DNA of 64,000 nucleotides from Trinickia violacea (GTDB lineage Bacteria; Pseudomonadota; Gammaproteobacteria; Burkholderiales; Burkholderiaceae). The notes under the pieces were generated by a model, which had not been told where the DNA came from, did no database searches, and saw only the letters and a list, made by a program, of their open reading frames with translations. Made by a program: the position numbers and the translations under genes. The stretch is taken from contig NZ_CP040078.1 of NCBI RefSeq assembly GCF_005280735.1, positions 3,410,001 through 3,474,000 of the forward strand, in the 5' to 3' direction. Of the stretch, positions 1 through 9,096 are shown in pieces; positions within the stretch are counted from its first letter, which is position 1; each line of letters begins with the position of its first letter.

Positions 1-162
1 GCCGAATCGGTTGCTGAAAACGCGCAATTCGACGGAATCGGCTGTGCTCGACGCCGAAATCGACGTCAACGGCCATTTTGACTTCCGATAATGGTTTGGA
101 ACGCAACGGCGACCGCATGGCCTGTCATGCCGGTCGCGACCCAACACCATGGAGGAGTCCAG

Positions 163-921
163 ATGCAATTCACGCAAGCGATCGTTCGCCGTCCTAGCGC
201 ATCGTGCGCCGCGGGCCTGACCACCGCACAGCTCGGCGCGCCGGAATACGACAAGACGCTGACGCAGTTTCACACGTACTGCGAGACGCTCTGCAAGCTC
301 GGTGTCGAGCTGACCGAGCTGCCGCCGCTCGATGCTTTCCCGGATTCGCACTTCGTCGAGGATGTCGCGGTCGTGACGCCGGAATTCGCGGTTATCACGC
401 GTCCCGGCGCGCCCGCACGGCGCGGTGAAACCGCGGCGATCGAAGCGCCGCTCGCCGCGCATCGCGAGCTGCTGCCGATGCGCGACGGCCGTCTCGACGG
501 CGGCGACGTGATGCAGGTCGGCAAACGCTTCTTCATCGGCGTGACTAGCCGCACCGACGTCGACGGCATCGCGGCATTCGAAGCGCTCGTGTCGCCGTAC
601 GGGTACTCGGTGGTCGCCGTACCGGTCGGCGAGGGCCTGCACCTGAAATCGGTCGTCAACTATCTCGGCGACGACACGCTGCTCGTGAACGAAGCGCTGG
701 CCGCGCATGCCGCATTCGCCGCGTTTCGCCGGATCGCAATCGAGCCGGCCGACGAATATGCGGGCAACACGCTGCGCGTCAACGATGCGTTCATCACGCC
801 CGCCGGCTATCCGCGCGTGCACGAACGCGTCGACATGCTCGGCCTGCCGCTGCACGTGATCGATACCAGCGAGTTCCGCAAAATGGACGGCGGGCTGACC
901 TGTCTATCGCTGCGCTTCTAG
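163..921 (+). CDS. N(omega),N(omega)-dimethylarginine dimethylaminohydrolase (DDAH)
   Basis: Predicted to hydrolyse asymmetric dimethylarginine or monomethylarginine to citrulline plus the methylamine. The 252-aa product matches the bacterial DDAH family over its whole length, as I recall the Pseudomonas enzyme: FPDSHFVED near residue 62, ITRPGAPARRGE near 80, the conserved histidine at about residue 160 (GEGLHLK) and the C-terminal nucleophile Cys247 in GGLTCLSLRF. An in-frame ATG exists at 91, but the ATG at 163 is preceded by GGAGGAG at 151-156 at ideal spacing and fits the family N-terminus. An Lrp-type regulator and a LysP-type permease follow on the same strand, which suggests use of basic or methylated amino acids. 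Arginine deiminase is a related alternative, but the short length and C-terminal motif favour DDAH. Confidence 0.9.
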   Translation: MQFTQAIVRRPSASCAAGLTTAQLGAPEYDKTLTQFHTYCETLCKLGVELTELPPLDAFPDSHFVEDVAVVTPEFAVITRPGAPARRGETAAIEAPLAAHRELLPMRDGRLDGGDVMQVGKRFFIGVTSRTDVDGIAAFEALVSPYGYSVVAVPVGEGLHLKSVVNYLGDDTLLVNEALAAHAAFAAFRRIAIEPADEYAGNTLRVNDAFITPAGYPRVHERVDMLGLPLHVIDTSEFRKMDGGLTCLSLRF

Positions 922-1023
922 ACGGCTGACACGCGGTTCGCATCGATCGGATAATGTGGCGCGCACGGCGGAATCGACGGCATTTCGCGCGCACTGGCGA
1001 TGACCCGACGGGAGCGAACGCGG

Positions 1024-1488
1024 ATGGCGGACAAGAAGATGCAACTCGACAAGATCGATCTCAAGATTCTCGACGTCTTGCGCAACGACGGACGGATTTC
1101 GTACCGGCAGCTGTCGGAACGCGTGAACCTGACGCCGCGGCCGTGTCAGGCGCGCGTCGAGCGGCTCGAGGCGCTGGGTGTCATCGCCGGCTATCGGGCG
1201 GTGATCCGGCCGCCGCGCGAGAAACAATCGATCGTCGTGCTTGCGCAGATCGTGCTTGCCGACCACGGCCGCTCGCAGGCGCCGTTCGAGGAGGAGATGC
1301 GCGCGAGCCCCGCGGTGCTCGATTGCTGGCTCGTCAGCGGCACGTTCGATTTTCTCGTGCGGCTCGCGTGCGAGGATCTCGACGAGTATCGCCGCATCGC
1401 GAACGCATGGCTCGAGAGTCCGCGTTTCAAGATCGAGAAGATCGTGACGACGGCCGAATTGCAGACAATCAAGCGCAGCGTCGTATGA
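1024..1488 (+). CDS. Lrp/AsnC family transcriptional regulator
   Basis: A 154-aa protein with an N-terminal winged helix-turn-helix (LDKIDLKILDVLRNDGRIS, then the recognition helix around LTPRPCQARVERLEALG). A C-terminal RAM/AsnC ligand-binding domain follows (VLAQIVLADHG to KIEKIVTTAEL). Members usually form dimers to octamers and sense amino acids. The start at 1024 is chosen over the in-frame ATG at 1000 because GGGAG at 1010-1014 lies about nine bases upstream. It sits between the DDAH gene and the basic amino acid permease, so it may control one or both. The ligand cannot be told from sequence. Confidence 0.9.
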   Translation: MADKKMQLDKIDLKILDVLRNDGRISYRQLSERVNLTPRPCQARVERLEALGVIAGYRAVIRPPREKQSIVVLAQIVLADHGRSQAPFEEEMRASPAVLDCWLVSGTFDFLVRLACEDLDEYRRIANAWLESPRFKIEKIVTTAELQTIKRSVV

Positions 1489-1675
1489 CGCCGGCGGTGC
1501 GTCTGCCGTCCTGATTGGCGGAATGCGGCCGCGCGCGAAGCGTCGGCTCGACGGGCCGCGCAATGTATCGCGCCGTCCGTTGACGTGCCTGTTTCGACGA
1601 GAGAGATCGCCTCGATAGATTTGCATAACGAATTAAATTGACGGGATCGAAAATCCCTGCGCCAAGGTAAAAAAC

Positions 1676-3199
1676 ATGGATGCTTTGCAAACGATGAAGC
1701 AGTCTGAGCCGTCAACCACGACGACGCTGAAGCGTCGCCTCCAGAGCCGGCACATCGCGATGATTGCGATCGGCGGATCGATCGGCACCGGCCTCTTCGT
1801 GGCATCCGGCGCGTCGGTCGCGCAGGCGGGGCCAGGCGGTGCGATCGCCGCGTACATCGTGATCGGCCTGATGGTCTATTTCGTCGTGACGGGGCTGGGC
1901 GAAATGGCGGCGTTGATGCCGGTGTCGGGATCGTTTGCGATCTACGGCGAGAAATACGTTGACGAAGGATTCGGCGTCGCGCTCGGCTGGACGTACTGGT
2001 ATAGCTGGGCGGTGACGATCGCGGTTGAGCTCGTCGCCGCGCAGCTTGTGATGCATTACTGGTTTCCCGGCGTGCCGGGTGTCTGGTGGGGTGCGGCGTT
2101 TCTCGTCCTGATCTTCCTGCTGAATACGCTGTCCGTGCGCGGGTTCGGCGAATCGGAGTACTGGTTCTCGCTGATCAAGGTCGTCACCGTGATCGCGTTC
2201 GTCGTAACGGGATTGCTGATCGCGGCCGGCGCACTGAGGGGCGCGACGGCGGTCGGGTGGCGGAACTTCACGATCGGCGATGCGCCGTTCGTCGGCGGTC
2301 TGCATGCCATGATGAGCGTCGCGTTGATCGCCGGCTTCTCGTTCCTGGGCACCGAACTGGTCGGAATCACCGCGGGCGAGTCCGAACATCCGCGCACAAC
2401 GATTCCGAAGGCCGTCCGGCAGATCTTCTGGCGCATCATGCTTTTCTACGTGCTGGCGATTTTCGTGATCGGCCTGCTGATTCCGTACACCGATCCGAAC
2501 CTGCTGAAGAGCGACGTGACGGACATCGGCATGAGCCCGTTCACGCTCGTGTTCCGTCACGCCGGACTGTCGCTCGCCGCAGACGCGATGAACATCGTGA
2601 TCCTGACGGCCGTTCTGTCGGCGGGCAACTCCGGTACATACGCGGCGACGCGGATGCTGTACAACCTGGCGACGGAAGGGCGCGCGCCGCGCATGTTCGC
2701 AACGCTGTCGCCGGGCGGTGTGCCGCGTAACGCGCTGTACGTGACGATGGCGGTCGGCGGGTTGTGTTTCCTGACATCGCTGACCAACAATCAGGGGATC
2801 TATCTCTGGCTGCTGAACACGGTGGGGATCACGGGCTTCATTGCGTGGCTCGGTATCGCCGTCTGTCATTACCGGTTTCGCAGGGGCTTCCTAAAGCAGG
2901 GATACCGGCTCGAACAACTGCCGTACCGCGCGAAATGGTTTCCGTTCGGCCCGATCTTCGCGTTCGTGCTGTGTCTTGTGATCTCGCTCGGGCAGGACTA
3001 TCAGGCATTCTTTGCGAGCCGGATCGACTGGATGGAGGTGCTGTCGATCTATGTGTGGATTCCGCTGTTCGTCGCGATCTGGTGGGGCTATCGGCGTCGC
3101 CGCAAGAGCCGTCTGGTGCGCTATGAGGACATGGAGATCAATGTGTGGCTGGACCGGTCGGACAAAGGCGCGCGATCGCCCGCGGACATGCACGGGTGA
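1676..3199 (+). CDS. lysP: LysP-type lysine/basic amino acid permease (APC family)
   Basis: A 507-aa inner-membrane amino acid:proton symporter with about 12 hydrophobic helices. It is very close to E. coli LysP over the whole length: IAIGGSIGTGLFVASGA in the first helix, MPVSGSFAIYGEKYV, SVRGFGESEYWFSLIKV, GFSFLGTELVGITAGESE, TAVLSAGNSGTYA and LWLLNTVGITGFIAWLGIA. LysP imports lysine. The first ATG at 1676 gives the family's short cytoplasmic N-terminus. The 187-base gap from the lrp gene holds no other gene and could carry a promoter. The substrate could be arginine or a methylated arginine given the DDAH gene upstream; that part is inference. Confidence 0.85.
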   Translation: MDALQTMKQSEPSTTTTLKRRLQSRHIAMIAIGGSIGTGLFVASGASVAQAGPGGAIAAYIVIGLMVYFVVTGLGEMAALMPVSGSFAIYGEKYVDEGFGVALGWTYWYSWAVTIAVELVAAQLVMHYWFPGVPGVWWGAAFLVLIFLLNTLSVRGFGESEYWFSLIKVVTVIAFVVTGLLIAAGALRGATAVGWRNFTIGDAPFVGGLHAMMSVALIAGFSFLGTELVGITAGESEHPRTTIPKAVRQIFWRIMLFYVLAIFVIGLLIPYTDPNLLKSDVTDIGMSPFTLVFRHAGLSLAADAMNIVILTAVLSAGNSGTYAATRMLYNLATEGRAPRMFATLSPGGVPRNALYVTMAVGGLCFLTSLTNNQGIYLWLLNTVGITGFIAWLGIAVCHYRFRRGFLKQGYRLEQLPYRAKWFPFGPIFAFVLCLVISLGQDYQAFFASRIDWMEVLSIYVWIPLFVAIWWGYRRRRKSRLVRYEDMEINVWLDRSDKGARSPADMHG

Positions 3200-3259
3200 T
3201 CGCGTGGAACGTGACGTGAGCGTTCGACGGATGCGCAAACGGCGACGCTCAGTGCGCCC

Positions 3260-6040
3260 TCAGTGCGCTTCCTCCCAGCTCGCGCCCGCCCCGACCTCCG
3301 CGACGAGCGGCACCTTCAGCGCGGCGACGCCGCACATCAGCTCGGGCAGCCGCTTGCGAACGAGCGGCAGCTCCTCCTCCGGCACTTCGAGGATCAATTC
3401 GTCGTGGACCTGCATGATCATGCGCGTGCCGCCCTTCTGCTCGTCGAGCCAGTTCTGCACGGCGATCATCGACAGCTTGATGAGATCGGCCGCGGTGCCC
3501 TGCATCGGCGCGTTGATCGCCGCGCGCTCGGCCGCCTGACGGCGCGGACCGTTGCCGCCGTTGATCTCGGGCAGCCAGAGGCGCCGCCCGAACACCGTCT
3601 CGACGTAGCCCTTCTCTTTCGCGCTCGCGCGCGTCTCGTCCATGTAGCGCGCGACGCCCGGATAGCGTGCGAAATAGCGGTCGATATAGAGCTTCGCGGC
3701 ATCGCGCGTGATGCCGAGGTTCGATGCGAGTCCGAACGAACTCATCCCGTAGATCAAGCCGAAGTTGATGACCTTCGCGATGCGCCGCTGGTCGCTCGAG
3801 ACCTCGAGCGGCGTCACGCTGAAGACTTCGGCGGCCGTGGCGCGATGGATGTCCTCGCCGTTGGCGAACGCGCGCAGGAGCGACTCGTCGCCGGAGATGT
3901 GCGCCATGATGCGCAACTCGATCTGCGAGTAATCCGCCGACACCAGCTTGCAGCCGGGCGGCGCGATGAATGCCTCGCGGATGCGGCGGCCTTCGGCGGT
4001 GCGCACGGGGATGTTCTGCAGGTTCGGATCGTTCGAGGCGAGCCGCCCCGTCACGGCGACGGCTTGCGCATAGTTCGTATGGACGCGCCCGGTCTGCGCG
4101 TTGACCATGAGCGGAAGCTTGTCCGTGTAAGTGGACTTGAGCTTCGACAAGCCGCGGTGCTCGAGCAACAGCTTCGGCAGCGGGTAATCCTCGGCGAGCT
4201 TCTGCAACACCTCTTCGTCGGTCGACGGCGCGCCGCTCGGCGTCTTCTTCACCACGGGCAACTGCATGCGCTCGAAGAAGATCTGCCCGATCTGCTTCGG
4301 CGACCCCATGTTGAACTCGCCGCCGGCCAGCGCGTAAGCCTCCCCTTCGAGCTCGATGAGCCGCGTCGCGATTTCGCTGCTTTGCTTGCGCAGCCGTTCG
4401 GTATCGATCAGCACACCGTTGCGCTCCATGCGCCGCAAGACGCGCGACGTCGGAATCTCGATGTCGCGATAGACGCGCAGCAAGCCCGCTTCGGGTTCGA
4501 TCTGCGGATAGAGCGCTTGATGGAGCTGCAGCGTGATGTCGGCATCTTCGGCGGCGTACTCCGCCGCCTTCTCCAGCGGCACCTCATCGAAGCCGATCTG
4601 CTGCGCGCCTTTGCCCGCTACGTCTTCGTACTTGATCGTCTTGATGCCGAGGTGGCGCAGCGCGAGGCTGTCCATGTCGTGGGAGCGGTGCGATTCGAGC
4701 ACGTACGATTGCAAGAGCGTGTCGTGCTCGATGCCGTTCAGCTCGATGCCGTAGTTCGCGAGCACCTGCTCGTCGTACTTCAAATGCTGGCCGACTTTCT
4801 TCTTCCCGGCGTTTTCGAGCCACGGCTTGAGCTTGGTCAGCACCGCGTCGCGCGGCAACTGCTCCGGCGCATCGGGACCGCGATGCGCGAGCGGCACGTA
4901 AGCGGCGTACCCCGGCTCCACCGAAAGCGACAAGCCGACGATCTGCGCGACCATCGGATCGAGCGAGGTCGTCTCGGTATCGAAAGAGGTCAACGCGGCC
5001 GCATCGATCTTCGCGAACCACGCGTCGAACTGCTCCCAGGTCTGCACGGTGTCGTAGTGGCGCGGCGCTTCGAGCGCCAAAGCGGGTTGAGCCTCGGCGG
5101 CTTCGGCCACGCCTGCCGCGCCATTCTCCGCCCCGACCCTTGCCTGAACCTGTGTCTGCGCCGTCTCGACTTCGCGCAGCCAGGTCTTGAAGCCATGCCG
5201 CAGGAAGATGTCGCGCAACTCTCCGAGCGCCTCGGGACGCGTCGCAAGCGTCGCGTCGATCGACTCGACGTGCCCATCCAGATTGCACGCGCGCTCGACC
5301 GTGACGAGCTTTTGCGCCATCGGCAGAAAATCGAGCGCGCGGCGCAGATTGTCCCCTACCGCACCTTTGATCTCGTCCGAATGTGCGACGATGCCTTCGA
5401 GCGTCTCGTATTGCGTGAGCCATTTGACGGCGGTCTTCGGGCCGCACTTGTCGACGCCCGGCACGTTGTCGACGGTATCGCCGATCAGCGAGAGGTAATC
5501 GATGATGCGCTCGGGCGGCACGCCGAACTTCGCGATGACCGCGTCACGATCGAGCGTCTCGTTCGTCATCGTATTGATGAGGGTGACATGATCGCTAACC
5601 AGTTGCGCCAAGTCCTTGTCGCCGGTCGAGACGATCACGTTCATGCCGTGCGCCTCGGCCTGCGTGGCGAGCGTGCCGATCACGTCGTCGGCCTCGACGC
5701 CGTCGACCATCAAGAGCGGCCACCCCAATGCACGCACCGCGACGTGGATCGGCTCGATCTGCCGCGCGAGGTCCTCGGGCATCGACGGACGATTCGCCTT
5801 GTACTCGGGATACCAGTCGTCGCGAAACGTCTTGCCCTTCGCATCGAACACGCACGCGCTATACTCTGCCGTGACTTCCTTGCGCATGCGCCGCAACATG
5901 TTGATGATTCCATACAGCGCACCCGTCGGTCCGCCATCCGGGCCACGCAAATCAGGCATCGCATGGTAGGCCCGATAGAGATAGCTCGAACCGTCGACCA
6001 ATAGCAGGGTCTTACCTTTCAGGTTTCGTTCTTCAGGCAT
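3260..6040 (-). CDS. polA: DNA polymerase I
   Basis: A 926-aa repair and replication polymerase that removes RNA primers and fills gaps. Three domains are visible. The 5'-3' exonuclease (about residues 1-290) has DGSSYLYRAYHA, VEADDVIGTLA and LIGDTVDNVPG. The 3'-5' proofreading domain (about 330-510) has SFDTETTSLDPM. The polymerase domain has motif A DYSQIELRIMAH, motif B RRIAKVINFGLIYG and motif C MQVHDELILEVPEE. The length equals that of the E. coli enzyme. The ATG at 6040 gives the usual MPEERN-type start; a TTG three codons upstream is also open. It is divergent from the LOG gene with one base between the two start codons, so each gene's leader must lie inside the other. It converges on lysP. 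Confidence 0.98.
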   Translation of the reverse strand: MPEERNLKGKTLLLVDGSSYLYRAYHAMPDLRGPDGGPTGALYGIINMLRRMRKEVTAEYSACVFDAKGKTFRDDWYPEYKANRPSMPEDLARQIEPIHVAVRALGWPLLMVDGVEADDVIGTLATQAEAHGMNVIVSTGDKDLAQLVSDHVTLINTMTNETLDRDAVIAKFGVPPERIIDYLSLIGDTVDNVPGVDKCGPKTAVKWLTQYETLEGIVAHSDEIKGAVGDNLRRALDFLPMAQKLVTVERACNLDGHVESIDATLATRPEALGELRDIFLRHGFKTWLREVETAQTQVQARVGAENGAAGVAEAAEAQPALALEAPRHYDTVQTWEQFDAWFAKIDAAALTSFDTETTSLDPMVAQIVGLSLSVEPGYAAYVPLAHRGPDAPEQLPRDAVLTKLKPWLENAGKKKVGQHLKYDEQVLANYGIELNGIEHDTLLQSYVLESHRSHDMDSLALRHLGIKTIKYEDVAGKGAQQIGFDEVPLEKAAEYAAEDADITLQLHQALYPQIEPEAGLLRVYRDIEIPTSRVLRRMERNGVLIDTERLRKQSSEIATRLIELEGEAYALAGGEFNMGSPKQIGQIFFERMQLPVVKKTPSGAPSTDEEVLQKLAEDYPLPKLLLEHRGLSKLKSTYTDKLPLMVNAQTGRVHTNYAQAVAVTGRLASNDPNLQNIPVRTAEGRRIREAFIAPPGCKLVSADYSQIELRIMAHISGDESLLRAFANGEDIHRATAAEVFSVTPLEVSSDQRRIAKVINFGLIYGMSSFGLASNLGITRDAAKLYIDRYFARYPGVARYMDETRASAKEKGYVETVFGRRLWLPEINGGNGPRRQAAERAAINAPMQGTAADLIKLSMIAVQNWLDEQKGGTRMIMQVHDELILEVPEEELPLVRKRLPELMCGVAALKVPLVAEVGAGASWEEAH

Positions 6041-6041
6041 T

Positions 6042-6785
6042 ATGAACAAGAGAAAATTGATTCCGAGTCTGCGATCGCTCGCAGATCAAGAGCGCGCGAC
6101 GGCCAAGAAGGCCCGCGCATCGTGGCAGATGTTCACGATTATGGCAGAGTTTATCGAGGCGACCGAGTACCTCTCGGAGATCCGCCCGGCCGTCAGCATC
6201 TATGGTTCGGCGCGTCTGAAACCGACCTCGCCGCACTACAAGCTCGCCACCGTCATCGCGCGAAAACTCTCCGATGCCGGCTTCGCCGTGATCTCCGGCG
6301 GCGGCCCCGGCATCATGGAAGCGGCCAACAAGGGCGCCCATGCGGGCAAGGCGCCGTCGGTCGGCTTGAACATCGAACTGCCGCACGAGCAATCGGGCAA
6401 TCAATGGCAGGACATCTCGCTGCGCTTCCGGCATTTCTTCACGCGCAAGGTCACGTTCGTCAAGAACTCGGATGCCGTGATCGTGATGCCCGGCGGCTTC
6501 GGCACGCTCGATGAACTCGCCGAAGTGCTCACGCTCATTCAGACGAAGAAGTCGCGCCACGTGCCGATCATTCTCGTGGGCGCGGAGTTCTGGAAGGGCT
6601 TGCTCAGCTGGTTCGAATCGGCGCTCGTGCCGATGGGCCTCATCAATCCCGAAGACATGAAGCTGATGCAAGTGATCGACGATCCCGACCAGGTGCTCGA
6701 AGCGGTGCTCGCGTTCTATGAAGACCGCGAGGAAGCCGAGCCGCACGCGGCGAAGTCGGACGAAGACCGGATGTTCTATCTGTAA
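6042..6785 (+). CDS. LOG family (TIGR00730) Rossmann-fold protein, likely nucleoside 5'-monophosphate phosphoribohydrolase
   Basis: A 247-aa protein of the LOG family, often mislabelled lysine decarboxylase. Characterised members hydrolyse cytokinin nucleotides or purine nucleoside monophosphates. Visible signatures are SIYGSARL for the Rossmann strand, SGGGPGIMEAANKGA and the diagnostic PGGFGTLDELAEVLT. The ATG at 6042 gives the complete conserved N-terminal helix (RATAKKARASWQMFTIMAEF). No clear Shine-Dalgarno precedes it, and the upstream bases are the polA start. AMP nucleosidase lies convergently downstream, so two nucleotide N-glycosidases may sit side by side. Confidence 0.85.
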   Translation: MNKRKLIPSLRSLADQERATAKKARASWQMFTIMAEFIEATEYLSEIRPAVSIYGSARLKPTSPHYKLATVIARKLSDAGFAVISGGGPGIMEAANKGAHAGKAPSVGLNIELPHEQSGNQWQDISLRFRHFFTRKVTFVKNSDAVIVMPGGFGTLDELAEVLTLIQTKKSRHVPIILVGAEFWKGLLSWFESALVPMGLINPEDMKLMQVIDDPDQVLEAVLAFYEDREEAEPHAAKSDEDRMFYL

Positions 6786-6787
6786 TC

Positions 6788-6821
6788 AAGCGGCGCGCTC
6801 ACCCTCGAGCGCACCGCGCTT
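6788..6821. terminator. Possible bidirectional hairpin between the LOG gene and the AMP nucleosidase gene
   Basis: An imperfect GC-rich inverted repeat starts AAGCGGC and ends CCGCGCTT, with GCGCTC and GAGCGC pairing around a short loop, three bases after the LOG stop. It lies between convergent genes, where a shared terminator is expected. There is no long T-tract and the stem contains bulges, so the call is tentative. Confidence 0.35.
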
Positions 6822-6845
6822 CTTACCGGCCCTTACCAGCCCTTC

Positions 6846-8384
6846 CTACTGGAACGCAACTTCCGCGAAGCTGCGCAGCTTGCGGCTGTGCAAGCGGTCG
6901 AGCCCGTTCATCCGCAGCAATTCCATCGCCTTGACGCCGATCTGCAAGTGCTGGTCGACTTGCGCGCGATAGAACTGATCGGCCATGCCGGGCAGCTTCA
7001 GTTCGCCGTGCAGCGGCTTGTCGGACACGCACAGCAACGTGCCGTACGGCACGCGGAAGCGAAAGCCGTTTGCGGCGATCGTCGCGCTCTCCATGTCGAG
7101 CGCGATCGCGCGGCTTTGCGACAGCCGCTGCACCGGCTCGCGATAGTCGCGCAATTCCCAGTTGCGGTTGTCGACGCTTGCCACCGTCCCCGTGCGCATC
7201 ACGCGCTTCAACTCCGCGCCTTCGAGCAGCGTCACTTGCGCGACTGCGCGCTCCAGCGCCAACTGCACTTCCGCGAGCGCGGGAATCGGCACCCATAGCG
7301 GCAGGTCCGCGTCGAGCACGTGGTCTTCGCGCACGTAGCCGTGCGCAAGCACGTAGTCGCCGAGACGCTGCGTATTGCGCAGCCCCGCGCAGTGGCCGAG
7401 CATGACCCACGCATGCGGACGCAGCACGGCGATGTGATCGGTGATCGTCTTCGCGTTCGACGGCCCCACGCCGATGTTGACCATCGTGATGCCGCTGCCG
7501 TCGGCGCGTTTCAAGTGATACGCGGGCATCTGCGGCAGGCGCGCCGGCGCCGTGCCCGTTCCCGCTTCCGGCTGCTCGTCGAGATTGGCGTTGTACATGA
7601 TCACGTCGCCCGGCTCGACGAACGACGTGTATTCGCCGCGATACGCGCGCAGCTCGTCATCGTCGGTATGGGCCATCAGCTCGCGGCCGAGCTTCACGAA
7701 TTCGTCGATGTAGAACTGATAGTTCGTGTAGAGCACGTAGTTCTGGAAGTGCGTCGGCGAGGTGGCCGTGTAGTGCTTCAGCCGATGCAGCGAGAAGTCG
7801 ACCCGCGGCGCCGTGAAAAGCGCGAGCGGATGCGGCTCGCCGGGACCCGGCTCGTAGGTGCCGTTCACGATGCGGTCATCGAGCTGCGCCAGGTCCGGCG
7901 TATCGAACACGTCGCGCATCATCGTGAGCTTCTCGCGGCCGAGATCGCCCTCGAGGTGGATGCCTTCCGCAAACGCGAAGTGAATCGGAATCGGCTTGTC
8001 GGACACGCCGACTTCGATCAGCACATGATGGTTCTTCGCGAGCAGGCGCAACTGCTCGCGATAGTAGTTGCCGAAGAGGTCCGGACGCGTCACCGTCGTC
8101 TCGAAGACGCCCGGGCCGGCAACGAAGCCGTACGAGCGGCGCGAATCGATGTTCGTATTGACCTCGGTGCGAATGCGCACGAACGGATAGCACGCGCGCA
8201 CATGATGATTGAACGCTTCGTTGCGCCGATAGCGCGCGAACGCATCGCGCAGATAAGCCGTGTTCGATTCGTAGATGGCGGACAAGCGAGCGACGGCGTC
8301 CGCTGGATCAGTAAAGGCTTCAGTGGGAAAGGCGGCGGGCAGCCCGGCCCGCCCGTTGTGCGTTAGATCGTTCTTCATCTTCAT
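6846..8384 (-). CDS. amn: AMP nucleosidase
   Basis: Predicted to hydrolyse AMP to adenine and ribose 5-phosphate, adjusting the adenylate pool. The 512-aa length and two-part architecture match the long-form enzyme. The N-terminal AMN domain is at about 20-190 (AFNHHVRACYPFVRIRTEVNTN, SRRSYGFVAGPGVFETTVT). The C-terminal phosphorylase-like domain has MVNIGVGPSNAKT, HAWVMLGHCAGLRNTQRLGDYVLA and ALDMESATIAANGFR, the purine/ribose site. The start at 8384 has AGGCGA a few bases upstream; the ATG at 8378 is equally possible. It converges with the LOG gene. Confidence 0.93.
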   Translation of the reverse strand: MKMKNDLTHNGRAGLPAAFPTEAFTDPADAVARLSAIYESNTAYLRDAFARYRRNEAFNHHVRACYPFVRIRTEVNTNIDSRRSYGFVAGPGVFETTVTRPDLFGNYYREQLRLLAKNHHVLIEVGVSDKPIPIHFAFAEGIHLEGDLGREKLTMMRDVFDTPDLAQLDDRIVNGTYEPGPGEPHPLALFTAPRVDFSLHRLKHYTATSPTHFQNYVLYTNYQFYIDEFVKLGRELMAHTDDDELRAYRGEYTSFVEPGDVIMYNANLDEQPEAGTGTAPARLPQMPAYHLKRADGSGITMVNIGVGPSNAKTITDHIAVLRPHAWVMLGHCAGLRNTQRLGDYVLAHGYVREDHVLDADLPLWVPIPALAEVQLALERAVAQVTLLEGAELKRVMRTGTVASVDNRNWELRDYREPVQRLSQSRAIALDMESATIAANGFRFRVPYGTLLCVSDKPLHGELKLPGMADQFYRAQVDQHLQIGVKAMELLRMNGLDRLHSRKLRSFAEVAFQ

Positions 8385-8579
8385 TCGCCTCGCTTAATTG
8401 AGACGACATTACCACGGAACCGTCACGTCCTGACGACGCGCCGTGCGCCAGCGCACCCGCGCCGCGCAAGGCCGCGAGCGTGTGCAGCGGAGCACGCAAG
8501 CGCGCAAAATAACTGCATGGTCCACACCGGGGACGGATACGTATTTGCTAGAATTCGCCTACCCTCTTGGAGAATCACC

Positions 8580-8975
8580 ATGAAGCCGTACCTCCCTGTC
8601 GCCGTAGCCGCGATGCTTGCCTTCGGCGGGGTCGCCATGGCGGCTCAGCCTGCCGACGACGCGCAAGCCCACGCCCAGGCGCGCGCCGCCAACGAAGCGG
8701 CGGGCCTGCCCGATTTGGACGCGATCAATCGCCCGGCAGCGGAAGTCTCGTCGAAAGTCGACATCAACGTGCCGCGCACGCCGAGCTACTACGAGAAGAC
8801 GCCGAACGGCACCGTCATCACCGAATACCGCGATAAAGGCAAGCCCGTCGAGATCGACGTGCGGTCGAACTTCGGCACGCACTATCAAATGAGCGCACCC
8901 GCCGATACGTCGCCGCAAGTGCGTGACAACGGGCAGCCCAGCACGCGCCTGCCCTCGATCAACTTGCATTATTGA
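8580..8975 (+). CDS. Small exported DUF2782-like protein
   Basis: A 131-aa protein with a clear Sec signal peptide (KPYLPVAVAAMLAFGGVAMA, cleavage near residue 21) and a periplasmic body. It contains TYYEKTPNGTVITEYRDKGKPVEIDV-like sequence typical, to my recollection, of the DUF2782 family found next to thrB in beta-proteobacteria. The function is unknown. The ATG at 8580 is chosen because TTGGAG lies just upstream and the signal peptide begins there; an in-frame GTG extension at 8517 would place the signal peptide internally. It is followed 121 bases later by thrB on the same strand. Confidence 0.75.
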   Translation: MKPYLPVAVAAMLAFGGVAMAAQPADDAQAHAQARAANEAAGLPDLDAINRPAAEVSSKVDINVPRTPSYYEKTPNGTVITEYRDKGKPVEIDVRSNFGTHYQMSAPADTSPQVRDNGQPSTRLPSINLHY

Positions 8976-9096
8976 CGCAAGGCGCGTGCCGCCTCGTCAC
9001 GGGCGGCACCACGGCTGGCTCTGAGCGGGGCCGGCAACCCACTCCCGCACCGGCCGCAAGCGCCGGTCCGACCAACCTGAATCCGAAGTTTCCTGC

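Noticed and set aside
1..76. Possible 5' end of a divergent minus-strand gene starting at ATG 76 with GGAAG upstream
   Set aside because: Only 25 codons are visible before the window edge and none match a family I know; cannot be told from chance.
3263..6004. A 913-codon open frame on the plus strand opposite polA
   Set aside because: Typical high-GC antisense shadow of the polA third-codon pattern; Arg/Asp/His-rich translation with no family motif, while polA is certain.
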